This document shows positions 1 through 6,123 of a stretch of DNA of 16,719 nt, piece after piece. Source of the DNA: Oxalobacteraceae bacterium UBA6018 (GTDB lineage Bacteria; Pseudomonadota; Gammaproteobacteria; Burkholderiales; Burkholderiaceae_D); the NCBI GenBank assembly GCA_002428015.1, contig DIZW01000012.1:1-16719 (forward strand), given 5' to 3'. Within the stretch, counting starts at the first letter, position 1; every line of letters starts with the position of its first letter. Both the position numbers and the translations under genes were made by a program. Under the pieces are notes generated by a model. It saw only the letters and a program-made list of their open reading frames with translations. It ran no database searches and had not been told where the DNA came from.

Positions 1-480
1 CTCAATTTCCTGGTCGGCGGCGAGCCAGCCGTCGTCGCCCGCGCCGCGCCGGTGCTGGCGGCGATGGGCAAGTCGGTCGTGCCGCTCGGGCCGATCGGCA
101 GCGGCGCGATGTTCAAGCTGATCAACAACTTCATGTGCGGCGTGCAGCTGGCCTCGATGGCCGAGGCGATGACGATGATCGAGCGCAGCGGCCTCGATCG
201 CGCCAAGGCGGTCGAGACACTGATGGCCGGCGCGCCCGCCAGCCCGCTGGTCAAGATGGTCGCCGGCCGCATGACGAGCGGCGACTACACGCCCAACTTC
301 CTGGTGCGCCTGATGGCCAAAGACCTGGCCTACGCGGCCGGCACGGCGCAGGCGATGGGGCTCGACCTGGCCAGCGCCAAGACAGCGCAAGCCACCCTCG
401 AGGCCGCGACCAGGGCCGGCTTCGGCGAGCACGACATCGCCGCGGTGTACAAATATCTGCGCGGCGACGCGCCTGCGTAG
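1..480 (+). CDS. NAD(P)-dependent 3-hydroxyisobutyrate / 2-hydroxy-3-oxopropionate dehydrogenase family protein, C-terminal part
   Basis: Open from the first base of the window, so the 5' end (the Rossmann dinucleotide-binding domain with GxGxxG) lies outside. What remains, about 159 residues, is the all-helical C-terminal domain of the beta-hydroxyacid dehydrogenase family. The family's catalytic motif is visible as GSGAMFKLINNF, with the conserved Lys followed four residues later by Asn. Enzymes of this family oxidise or reduce short beta-hydroxy acids such as 3-hydroxyisobutyrate, tartronate semialdehyde or succinic semialdehyde with NAD(P). They act in the cytoplasm. The sequence does not decide the substrate. 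A GntR/FadR-type regulator gene follows 75 bases downstream on the same strand, a common pairing for sugar-acid catabolism; that link is inference. The family call is secure, the substrate unknown. Confidence 0.88.
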   Translation, partial: LNFLVGGEPAVVARAAPVLAAMGKSVVPLGPIGSGAMFKLINNFMCGVQLASMAEAMTMIERSGLDRAKAVETLMAGAPASPLVKMVAGRMTSGDYTPNFLVRLMAKDLAYAAGTAQAMGLDLASAKTAQATLEAATRAGFGEHDIAAVYKYLRGDAPA

Positions 481-555
481 CGGCGGGCGGGAGGCCGGCC
501 GACCCTTGCGCGTGGCCGGTGAATTATGTAATCTGTGCCTTTCTCCGGCAAGACC

Positions 556-1314
556 ATGACTACGACAAACTCGGCCCGCAAACTGTACCAGGGCGTCACC
601 ACCGCGATCGCCGAAGCAATCGCCGAAGGCCGCTATCTGCCCGGCCAGAAGCTGCCGTCCGAGCGCGAGCTGACCGAGACCTACAACGTCAGCCGCGCCA
701 CCATCCGTGAAGCGATGATCGCGCTGGCCATCCGCGGCCTGGTCGAGGCGCGCCACAATGCCGGCGTGTTCGTCGCCGCCGTCGCGGCGCCGCCCGCGCC
801 CGAACCCGACCTGGACATCGGCGCCTTTGAACTGACCGAGGCGCGCAAGCTCATCGAAGGCGAGGCGGCCGCGCTGGCGGCCAAGTGCATCACCGACGAG
901 GAAGTCGCGGCGCTGTACGCCCTGCTCGACGACATGAAGCGCGACTTCGAGCGCGACGTGGAGAATGATTCGGCGGACCGCGATTTCCATTTCAAGATCG
1001 TGCGCGCCACGCGCAACGCGGCGCTGTGCTTCGTGGTGGAGACCTTGTGGGACCTGCGCTACAAGGCGCCACTCACGCGCGAGATCTTCCGGCGCGCGCG
1101 CTCGGTGGGCATCTCGGCCTTCGTCGACGACCACCGCGCCGTGGTCGACGCGCTGCGCGACCGCAACGCTGCGGCGGCGCGCACGGCGATGCAGGCGCAC
1201 CTGACCAACGTGATGGAAGAACTGCTGGCGGCCACCGAGACCGAGGTGGTCAAGAAGGCCAAGGACGAGTTCAACAAAAAGCGTCACGAGCTGCTCAAGC
1301 GCTCGCAGGGCTGA
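556..1314 (+). CDS. GntR-family transcriptional regulator, FadR (FCD) subfamily
   Basis: Cytoplasmic DNA-binding regulator of 252 residues from the ATG at 556. An in-frame GTG at 535 would add seven residues; neither start has a clear Shine-Dalgarno sequence. Residues about 7-72 form the winged helix-turn-helix, with the hallmark stretch LPSERELTETYNVSRATIREA. Residues about 90-225 are the helical FCD ligand-binding domain. Probable metal or ligand residues are in RDFHFKIV (Asp and His), DDHRAVVDAL (His) and the late AHLTNV (His), the usual FCD pattern. Family members bind small carboxylates or sugar acids and usually control the adjacent catabolic genes. The upstream neighbour is a hydroxyacid dehydrogenase, so a sugar-acid effector is plausible but not shown. 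The C-terminus is a Lys/Glu-rich helical tail of about 20 residues. Confidence 0.9.
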   Translation: MTTTNSARKLYQGVTTAIAEAIAEGRYLPGQKLPSERELTETYNVSRATIREAMIALAIRGLVEARHNAGVFVAAVAAPPAPEPDLDIGAFELTEARKLIEGEAAALAAKCITDEEVAALYALLDDMKRDFERDVENDSADRDFHFKIVRATRNAALCFVVETLWDLRYKAPLTREIFRRARSVGISAFVDDHRAVVDALRDRNAAAARTAMQAHLTNVMEELLAATETEVVKKAKDEFNKKRHELLKRSQG

Positions 1315-1663
1315 TGCAGGCGCGCCGCCTCGTCCGCGCCATGGCCCACTTTTCCCTGATCGACCATTGCGCATTTCTGCAGCTTACGTACGCCCAGCGT
1401 GATGTGTCCGCGATGGCCTGGGCCGCGACCGGCCGGCACGGCAGGCGCGATCCGGCGGCGGGACCCAGTGTCGATTGCGACAATGTTAGCGCCAACAGTT
1501 GCATTTAACATATAGCCTGTGAGGCGTTGCGGTATCAAGACACTTGGTATCGATATTCCTTTCGATATCGGTCATCATTGTGATCGTTTCCAATTCGCCA
1601 TTCTTACCGCGTCGCCGTTGGCGTATCTTGATGGCTTAAGTGGCAATCAAATTGGAATTGATC
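1315..1663. other. Non-coding gap with an orphan operator and short direct repeats
   Basis: No convincing gene lies here. Short open frames exist on both strands but none has family character or a ribosome binding site. The first part (to about 1480) is GC-rich and without a clear terminator after the GntR gene. From about 1480 the DNA becomes AT-richer and holds a LacI-type operator (1484-1497), a promoter-like pair on the minus strand (1509-1538), and the repeated heptamer TCGATAT at 1550-1556 and 1562-1568. The following gene's ribosome binding site is GGAA at 1654-1657. Confidence 0.6.
1484..1538 (-). promoter_or_regulatory. Orphan xyl-box-like operator with minus-strand promoter-like elements
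   Basis: TGTTAGCGCCAACA at 1484-1497 is one base off the perfect palindrome TGTTAGCGCTAACA. Read on the minus strand it is TGTTGGCGCTAACA, 12 of 14 bases like the Xanthomonas xyl-box. On the minus strand TTGATA (1538-1533) and TATATG (1514-1509), 18 bases apart, resemble -35 and -10 elements, with the palindrome just downstream of the presumed start. This is the same geometry as at the GH51 gene. Transcription would run toward the 3' end of the GntR gene, where no minus-strand gene is recognisable. The box could instead act on the plus-strand gene at 1664, but no good plus promoter was seen. Confidence 0.45.
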
Positions 1664-2182
1664 ATGTTTGTTGGGCAACAACGCGCCGGCTCCGGGGCGC
1701 TGGATTATCGCGAGTTATGCGGCCTGTGCGGTGTTCCGCTGGGCAGCTATCTCGATGAAATGCCATGTCCGCACTGGTTTGTCGCACAAGGCTGGCGTGG
1801 CTTCCGCTTCGTTTGGCTGGCCCGTGTTTTCGAGGTGTTCGATCTCGGCGCGTTGATCGGCCACTTGCGCAAGTTGGCAAATGAAGGCGGAGGCGACGCT
1901 GGAAACGGCGCGGCGTATCGCAAGTGGACCGAGAACGGGGTGACGCATGAAGTCATCAACTGGCGCAAGCGCAGCTGGGCGTTCAGCCATGAGACGAGTG
2001 CCGTCGGCCCGGGCGGAGAGGTGAGCCGGTTTGAACTCGCCACCTGTTTCGATGGCGCGTTGATCGAAAAGGGCTTGGTCGAACTGGACAGGGCGGAGCG
2101 CATCGTCCGGCTCACCCCATCGGTACGCCGGCGGCGCAAAGTCGATACCGGGCAAGCGGCCGCCTTTTCAACGGTGGCATGA
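1664..2182 (+). CDS. Hypothetical protein with CxxC...CxH motif
   Basis: I do not recognise this 172-residue protein. The ATG at 1664 is preceded by GGAA at 1654-1657; an upstream in-frame GTG at 1640 lacks a ribosome site. Third codon positions are mostly G/C and codon choice looks like real coding, so I believe it is a gene. The notable feature is C19-x2-C22-x12-C35-x-H37 (in CGLCGVPLGSYL and MPCPHWFV), which could hold a zinc ion. A Trp/Phe-rich segment (residues about 38-58) and a helical segment (about 60-75) follow. The C-terminus is Arg-rich. No signal peptide or membrane helix is seen, so it is probably cytoplasmic. It converges on the small membrane-protein gene, with a 34-base gap and no clear terminator. 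Confidence 0.55.
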   Translation: MFVGQQRAGSGALDYRELCGLCGVPLGSYLDEMPCPHWFVAQGWRGFRFVWLARVFEVFDLGALIGHLRKLANEGGGDAGNGAAYRKWTENGVTHEVINWRKRSWAFSHETSAVGPGGEVSRFELATCFDGALIEKGLVELDRAERIVRLTPSVRRRRKVDTGQAAAFSTVA

Positions 2183-2216
2183 GCGATCAGACCGTGGTCA
2201 AACGGCTGGCGGTTGC

Positions 2217-2690
2217 CTAAGGCGGCGCCGTGACAACCTGGATGGCACTTTCCAATGCGACGGTGTAGCCGGCCACGGTCGGCTTGCGTATCTTGGTCGC
2301 CGCGACGCCTTCCGCCGCGGCCGCGACATCGATCCCAACATGCAGGACATGCGCGTCCCACTTCGCAAACCGCAGTCCGGCGCAGCTGCCGGAGTACACG
2401 CGAGAGGCGTCATCGCGCCGATCGAGCGATCGCTTATTCCTGACGAGATACGCTTCCTTGATGCAGACCTGGCCGGGAAACCCGGCCAGCGTCTCGGTCA
2501 CCACCAGCGCATATCGCTTGTCCGGCGCCACCAGCTCGCTCACGGAATCGGCAGCCTGGTTGCGCAATAACGGCATGGCCAACCAGACCGCGAGCGCGCA
2601 CAACGCGCAGGCGCCAATGGCCGCGAGAATAATCCGTATGTGCCCGCGCAATCCCGCGGATTGATTGCTCAGCTCGATTGGCAATGACAT
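2217..2690 (-). CDS. Small single-pass membrane protein, function unknown
   Basis: This 157-residue protein is not recognised as a member of any family. Residues about 18-42 form one hydrophobic segment (IILAAIGACALCALAVWLAMPLL) after a short N-terminus carrying Arg and His, suggesting an inner-membrane anchor or uncleaved signal with the rest in the periplasm. The C-terminal part (about 50-157) looks like a compact mixed alpha/beta domain with two Cys (in GQVCIKEAY and SGSCAGLRF) that could form a disulfide. The ribosome site GAGGA lies ten bases before the ATG, inside the end of the upstream esterase gene. Only five bases separate the two genes, so they are almost certainly co-transcribed and possibly translationally coupled. 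Confidence 0.65.
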   Translation of the reverse strand: MSLPIELSNQSAGLRGHIRIILAAIGACALCALAVWLAMPLLRNQAADSVSELVAPDKRYALVVTETLAGFPGQVCIKEAYLVRNKRSLDRRDDASRVYSGSCAGLRFAKWDAHVLHVGIDVAAAAEGVAATKIRKPTVAGYTVALESAIQVVTAPP

Positions 2691-2695
2691 CGCGG

Positions 2696-3736
2696 CTAAT
2701 TCCTCATATTTGCTTTAGCACCCGCATTGGATAGCGGACCAAGCTGAATTCTCGCCACAAATTGGGCAATTTGGGCGCGACAGCGCGCCGCTTCCGGCAA
2801 TAGATCGATGAAGGCAAACGAGTGAGGCACATCTGACCAGACGATTAACTCCGCATCGGTACCGGCGGCGCGCGCACGCTCGACCGCGAGCCGGCTGTCG
2901 TCGAACGCTAACTCGGTATCGGACACGTGAAATTGCAGCGGGGCCAGCCCAGACCAGTGTCCGAACAAGGGGGATGCTTCAGGGGCGCTCCGGCATGTGC
3001 CACCAAGGTAGTATTGTCGTACCCAAGGCCAGGTGATGGGCGTGAACATGGAATCGCTTTTTAAATTGCTGGTTATTGAAGGGTTAGAGCCGGTCAAGTC
3101 CGTCGGCGGTGATAACAGGACGGCCCCGGCCGGCTGATCCATGCCGTTCTGGCGCGCCCGCATCATGGTCCCAAGAATCAAATTGGCGCCCGCCGAGTGG
3201 CCAAGCATCACGATCCGCTGCGCTGCGGTGCCGCGCTCTTGAAGCCATGCATATATCCGGCAGCAATCGTTTAAGCCCGCAGGAAAAGGGAATTCCGGCG
3301 CTAGCCGGTACGCGACTAATACCACGGGCAGTCCGGTGCGGCGGGCCATGTCGGCACAAAAGCGTCGATCAGTGTGGGTTCCACGCAGCGAAAACGCTCC
3401 ACCATGCACGTACATAATGACACCTTGCGTAACATCGGGGGTACGGCCGATCCATTCGATGCGTACACCATCGACTTCCTCTTCTTGCATCGGTGGCGCG
3501 CGCCGTCCAAGCGTGTTTAAACGATCTGCCCAAGCGAATCGGTTACGCACTTTGGCGACACTAGGAAAGCGATTCCATAGCGATTTTATTGACAGGCGCA
3601 GGAAGGTATTGACAATAAATCGACGGATCATCGTGATATCAAATTGAATGGAGGGAAGGGTACGACCTCGCTGCGCCAAATGAAGTTGGAACCATGAGAA
3701 AAACGTTGGCGGCGCCTCGATGTAGCTAGGACACAT
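2696..3736 (-). CDS. Alpha/beta hydrolase, HSL (family IV) esterase type
   Basis: Serine esterase of 346 residues. The hormone-sensitive-lipase family oxyanion motif is HGGAF (residues 111-115). The nucleophile is S181 in GHSAG, the likely acid D273 in SDTEL, and the likely base H305 in PHSFAF. YRLAPEFPFPAGLND (about 143-157) is also typical of this family. Such enzymes hydrolyse short-chain acyl esters; the natural substrate cannot be read here. The first 35 residues before an alternative ATG (residue 36) are not part of the usual fold, so the start is uncertain. There is no classical signal peptide, so a cytoplasmic place is likely. It is first in a two-gene minus-strand unit with the small membrane protein and diverges from GH51. 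Removal of acetyl groups from imported oligosaccharides is a possible role by neighbourhood only. Confidence 0.85.
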   Translation of the reverse strand: MCPSYIEAPPTFFSWFQLHLAQRGRTLPSIQFDITMIRRFIVNTFLRLSIKSLWNRFPSVAKVRNRFAWADRLNTLGRRAPPMQEEEVDGVRIEWIGRTPDVTQGVIMYVHGGAFSLRGTHTDRRFCADMARRTGLPVVLVAYRLAPEFPFPAGLNDCCRIYAWLQERGTAAQRIVMLGHSAGANLILGTMMRARQNGMDQPAGAVLLSPPTDLTGSNPSITSNLKSDSMFTPITWPWVRQYYLGGTCRSAPEASPLFGHWSGLAPLQFHVSDTELAFDDSRLAVERARAAGTDAELIVWSDVPHSFAFIDLLPEAARCRAQIAQFVARIQLGPLSNAGAKANMRN

Positions 3737-3925
3737 GAATCGCTTGCCCCAGATTCCAAGGTGAAAAAAACTCCGCAGCTCAATGCGCGAAATCTGGCTT
3801 ATGCGGGTCTCCCTGCTCGGCTTTCGATTGTAATTGTAGCATCACCTCACGGGCGCGGCGTTGCAAGAAAAACATCGCACTGCCCAAGGCCGACGTGTCG
3901 TTGGCGAGATTGGGGCAGGGTGCGA

Positions 3926-3973
3926 TTGTTGGCGGTACAGAATCGATGCTATTATCAAATGGTTGCGCTAACA
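3926..3973 (+). promoter_or_regulatory. GH51 promoter with xyl-box-like operator
   Basis: TGGTTGCGCTAACA at 3960-3973 differs at one base of 14 from the Xanthomonas xyl-box TGGTAGCGCTAACA. Just before it a -10-like TATTAT (3950-3955, five of six consensus) follows a weak -35-like TTGTTG (3926-3931) at 18 bases. The palindrome would cover the transcription start, the usual place for a LacI-type repressor. The gene's ribosome site AAGGAA (4001-4006) lies four bases before the ATG at 4011. The rest of the divergent gap 3737-3925 holds no gene; minus-strand -10-like TACAAT hexamers near 3827-3838 may serve the esterase. Confidence 0.65.
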
Positions 3974-4010
3974 ATCTGGCCGGCAACGGGCCGCCCACAT
4001 AAGGAACATC

Positions 4011-5579
4011 ATGCGATCTCTGTGTCTGCGCGTCAGCGCGCTGGTTTTGGCCTTGTCAACGATAGGCGCTCACGCCGCAGGCGCGGCCATCGGCGCTTCG
4101 CTCACGCTCGATGCGGCCCACAGCGGACCGGTCATCGATCGTCATATCTTCGGCCAGTTCGCCGAGCACCTGGGGCACGGCATCGAAGAGGGCGTGTGGG
4201 TGGGGCCGTCCTCGACTATCCCAAACACGCGCGGCATCCGCAACGACGTCGTGGCCGCGCTGAAAGCGATCAAGGTGCCGGTGGTGCGCTGGCCGGGTGG
4301 TTGCTTCGCCGATGAATACCACTGGCGTAACGGGATCGGCCCGGCCAATCAGCGGCGGGCGGGACTGAACCCGAACTGGGGCGGCGTCATCGAGCCGAAC
4401 ACCTTCGGCACGCATGAATTCATGGATTTCGTGGACCAGATCGGGGCCGAGGCCTACATCTCGGCCAACGTCGGCACCGGCACGCCGCGCGAGGCGGCCG
4501 AATGGCTGGAATACATGACCGCCGAGCACACCGCGCTGTCCGACGAGCGCGCGGCCAACGGCCATCCGGCGCCGTACAAGGTGGCTTACTTGGGCATCGG
4601 CAATGAGAGCTGGGGCTGCGGCGGGGCCATGAGCGCCGAGCACTATCTCGAGCAGCTCAAGATGTACGCGCGCTACAGCCGCAATTACCTGCCCGGCCAG
4701 ACCATGCACAAGGTCGCGGTGGGCCCCGACGGCGCCAAGACCGAGTACACCGAGACCATCATGAAGGCCTGGCGCGACAAGGTATGGAGCTGGGACATCG
4801 ACGGCCTGTCGCTGCACTCGTACACCGTCAACGGCTGGCCGCCCGCGCAGAAGGCGACCGGCTTCGGCGAGGCGGAATATGCCAGCTTCCTCAAGGAGAC
4901 GCTGGGCATGGACGATCTGATCAACACGCACGCGGCCATCATGGACAAGTACGATCCGGCCAAGAAGGTCGCGCTGGTGGTGGACGAGTGGGGCGCGTGG
5001 CTGGCGCCCACGCCGGGCACCAATCCGGGCTTCCTGATGCAGCAGAATTCCCAGCGCGACGCGGTCCTGGCCGCGCTCAACTTCAACATCTTCGCGCGCC
5101 ACGCCGATCGGGTGCGCATGACCAATATCGCGCAGATGGTCAACGTGCTGCAGGCGATGGTGATCACCGACAAGGAGCGCATGCTGCTCACGCCGACCTA
5201 CCACGTGTTCAAGATGTACGTGCCCTTCCACGACGCGCGCCTGGTGCCGGTGCACGTCGATGGCGGCACCTACAGCGCAGGCGCCATCCACATGCCGCGG
5301 GTGGACGCGATCGCCGCCAGGGACCCGGCCGGCAAGCTGTGGCTGGCGGTGACGAACGTGGACCCGCACGCCGCCGTCACACTCGCGGTGGACCTGTCCG
5401 GTGTGTCAGCCGCGGCGGCCGTGGGCGAGACTCTGACTGCGCCGCGCATCGACGCCGTGAACACCTTCGACGCGCCCACGACGGTGGCGCCGAAACCGGT
5501 CAGCGCCCGCGTCGTCAACCACAAGCTGGTGCTCACGCTGGCGCCGGAATCGGTCACGGTGCTGGGCCTGCAGCCTTGA
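4011..5579 (+). CDS. Secreted GH51 alpha-L-arabinofuranosidase
   Basis: Exo-enzyme of 522 residues that releases alpha-L-arabinofuranose from arabinoxylan, arabinan or their oligomers. Residues 1-23 are a Sec signal peptide ending in AHA, so it acts in the periplasm or outside. The (beta/alpha)8 barrel spans about 30-390 and the C-terminal beta-sandwich about 400-520. The catalytic acid/base is E199 in GIGNESWGCGG and the nucleophile E326 in VVDEWGAW, both in family context. Other GH51 signatures are RHIFGQFAEHLG near the N-terminus and RWPGGCFADEYHWRNGIGP. The length is usual for the family and nothing is missing. The gene is transcribed alone: an operator-controlled promoter lies upstream and a strong terminator at 5638. 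The TonB receptor that follows has its own promoter with the same operator type, so the two are probably co-regulated rather than an operon. Confidence 0.95.
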   Translation: MRSLCLRVSALVLALSTIGAHAAGAAIGASLTLDAAHSGPVIDRHIFGQFAEHLGHGIEEGVWVGPSSTIPNTRGIRNDVVAALKAIKVPVVRWPGGCFADEYHWRNGIGPANQRRAGLNPNWGGVIEPNTFGTHEFMDFVDQIGAEAYISANVGTGTPREAAEWLEYMTAEHTALSDERAANGHPAPYKVAYLGIGNESWGCGGAMSAEHYLEQLKMYARYSRNYLPGQTMHKVAVGPDGAKTEYTETIMKAWRDKVWSWDIDGLSLHSYTVNGWPPAQKATGFGEAEYASFLKETLGMDDLINTHAAIMDKYDPAKKVALVVDEWGAWLAPTPGTNPGFLMQQNSQRDAVLAALNFNIFARHADRVRMTNIAQMVNVLQAMVITDKERMLLTPTYHVFKMYVPFHDARLVPVHVDGGTYSAGAIHMPRVDAIAARDPAGKLWLAVTNVDPHAAVTLAVDLSGVSAAAAVGETLTAPRIDAVNTFDAPTTVAPKPVSARVVNHKLVLTLAPESVTVLGLQP

Positions 5580-5637
5580 CCCCGGCTTTGCAGCGACAGC
5601 CTGGATGACGGCGCCGGTGCTGTCCTGACCGGCCCTG

Positions 5638-5677
5638 GGGCCCGGTGGTGCGCCGCCGGTGCCCGTCTTTTTCCGTT
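5638..5677 (+). terminator. Rho-independent terminator after GH51
   Basis: GGGC and CCGGTGG (5638-5648) pair with CCGCCGG and GCCC (5653-5664) around a TGCG loop, with one T bulge and one G-T wobble. The stem is followed by GTCTTTTTCCGTTTTT. It lies 58 bases after the GH51 stop and ends that transcript ahead of the receptor gene's regulatory region. Confidence 0.8.
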
Positions 5678-5748
5678 TTTCATTCGCGCACCTGCCCGTT
5701 AGAGCCGGCCGGCATGTCGCGCCCTGGCCGCCTCGGTCTTCCCGTCGA

Positions 5749-5762
5749 TGGTAGTGCAACCT
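5749..5762 (+). promoter_or_regulatory. Degenerate copy of the operator upstream of the TonB receptor
   Basis: TGGTAGTGCAACCT keeps 11 of the 14 bases of TGGTAGCGCTACCA but has lost the central GCGC symmetry. It lies 72 bases before the next copy. It may be a decayed or auxiliary site, or chance. Confidence 0.25.
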
Positions 5763-5820
5763 GCCATCGCCCAATTCCCATCAATCCGATGAATCGAAAC
5801 GCGATGCGCATCGACGGATA

Positions 5821-5834
5821 TGGTCGCGCTACCA
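5821..5834 (+). promoter_or_regulatory. Xyl-box-like operator 1 of the TonB-receptor leader
   Basis: TGGTCGCGCTACCA is one base away from the perfect palindrome TGGTAGCGCTACCA. It lies upstream of the likely receptor promoter, 107 bases before the next copy, where it could take part in looping by a tetrameric or dimer-of-dimers LacI-type protein. Confidence 0.65.
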
Positions 5835-5904
5835 TTAATTGAGCGAAGTATCAAGATTCGACGCTCATTTTTGCGTCAATACAACACCCCACCCGTTCAT
5901 CTTG

Positions 5905-5954
5905 TTGACCATGCCTTATAAAAGCGTCACTATCAAAAAATGGTAGCGCTACTT
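5905..5954 (+). promoter_or_regulatory. Likely TonB-receptor promoter with operator 2
   Basis: TTGACC (5905-5910, five of six consensus) and CACTAT (5928-5933, three of six) are separated by 17 bases. TGGTAGCGCTACTT (5941-5954) follows directly, with an intact left half TGGTAGCGCTAC and a degraded right end. The operator covers the presumed start site, matching the layout at GH51. The resulting leader to the GTG at 6124 would be about 185 nucleotides. Confidence 0.5.
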
Positions 5955-6032
5955 CTGGTGATATCCAAAATGATCTCGTAGCTGATAACTTGGTTATCGC
6001 TGTCGGAAATGATGAGGAAAATCGCTTGTCGT

Positions 6033-6046
6033 GGGTTGCGCTACCA
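6033..6046 (+). promoter_or_regulatory. Xyl-box-like operator 3 of the TonB-receptor leader
   Basis: GGGTTGCGCTACCA matches 12 of 14 bases of the palindrome TGGTAGCGCTACCA. It lies inside the presumed transcribed leader, 77 bases before the start codon, and could act as a roadblock or as a distal looping partner for the site at 5821. Confidence 0.55.
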
Positions 6047-6123
6047 TTGATGCGGAAAGAAAAACCAAGCGCCAAGAATGGCGAAAACAACAATGGCACA
6101 TTAGACCGATAGGGGAGATCAAG

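Noticed and set aside
4056..5369. 437-codon open frame on the minus strand opposite GH51
   Set aside because: Antisense shadow of GH51; its composition is dominated by Arg, Val and His and it has no recognisable domain.
6031..6123. Longer N-terminus for the TonB receptor from GTG 6031
   Set aside because: That start falls at an operator copy and gives a non-signal-like N-terminus; GTG 6124 has a strong ribosome site and a good signal peptide.
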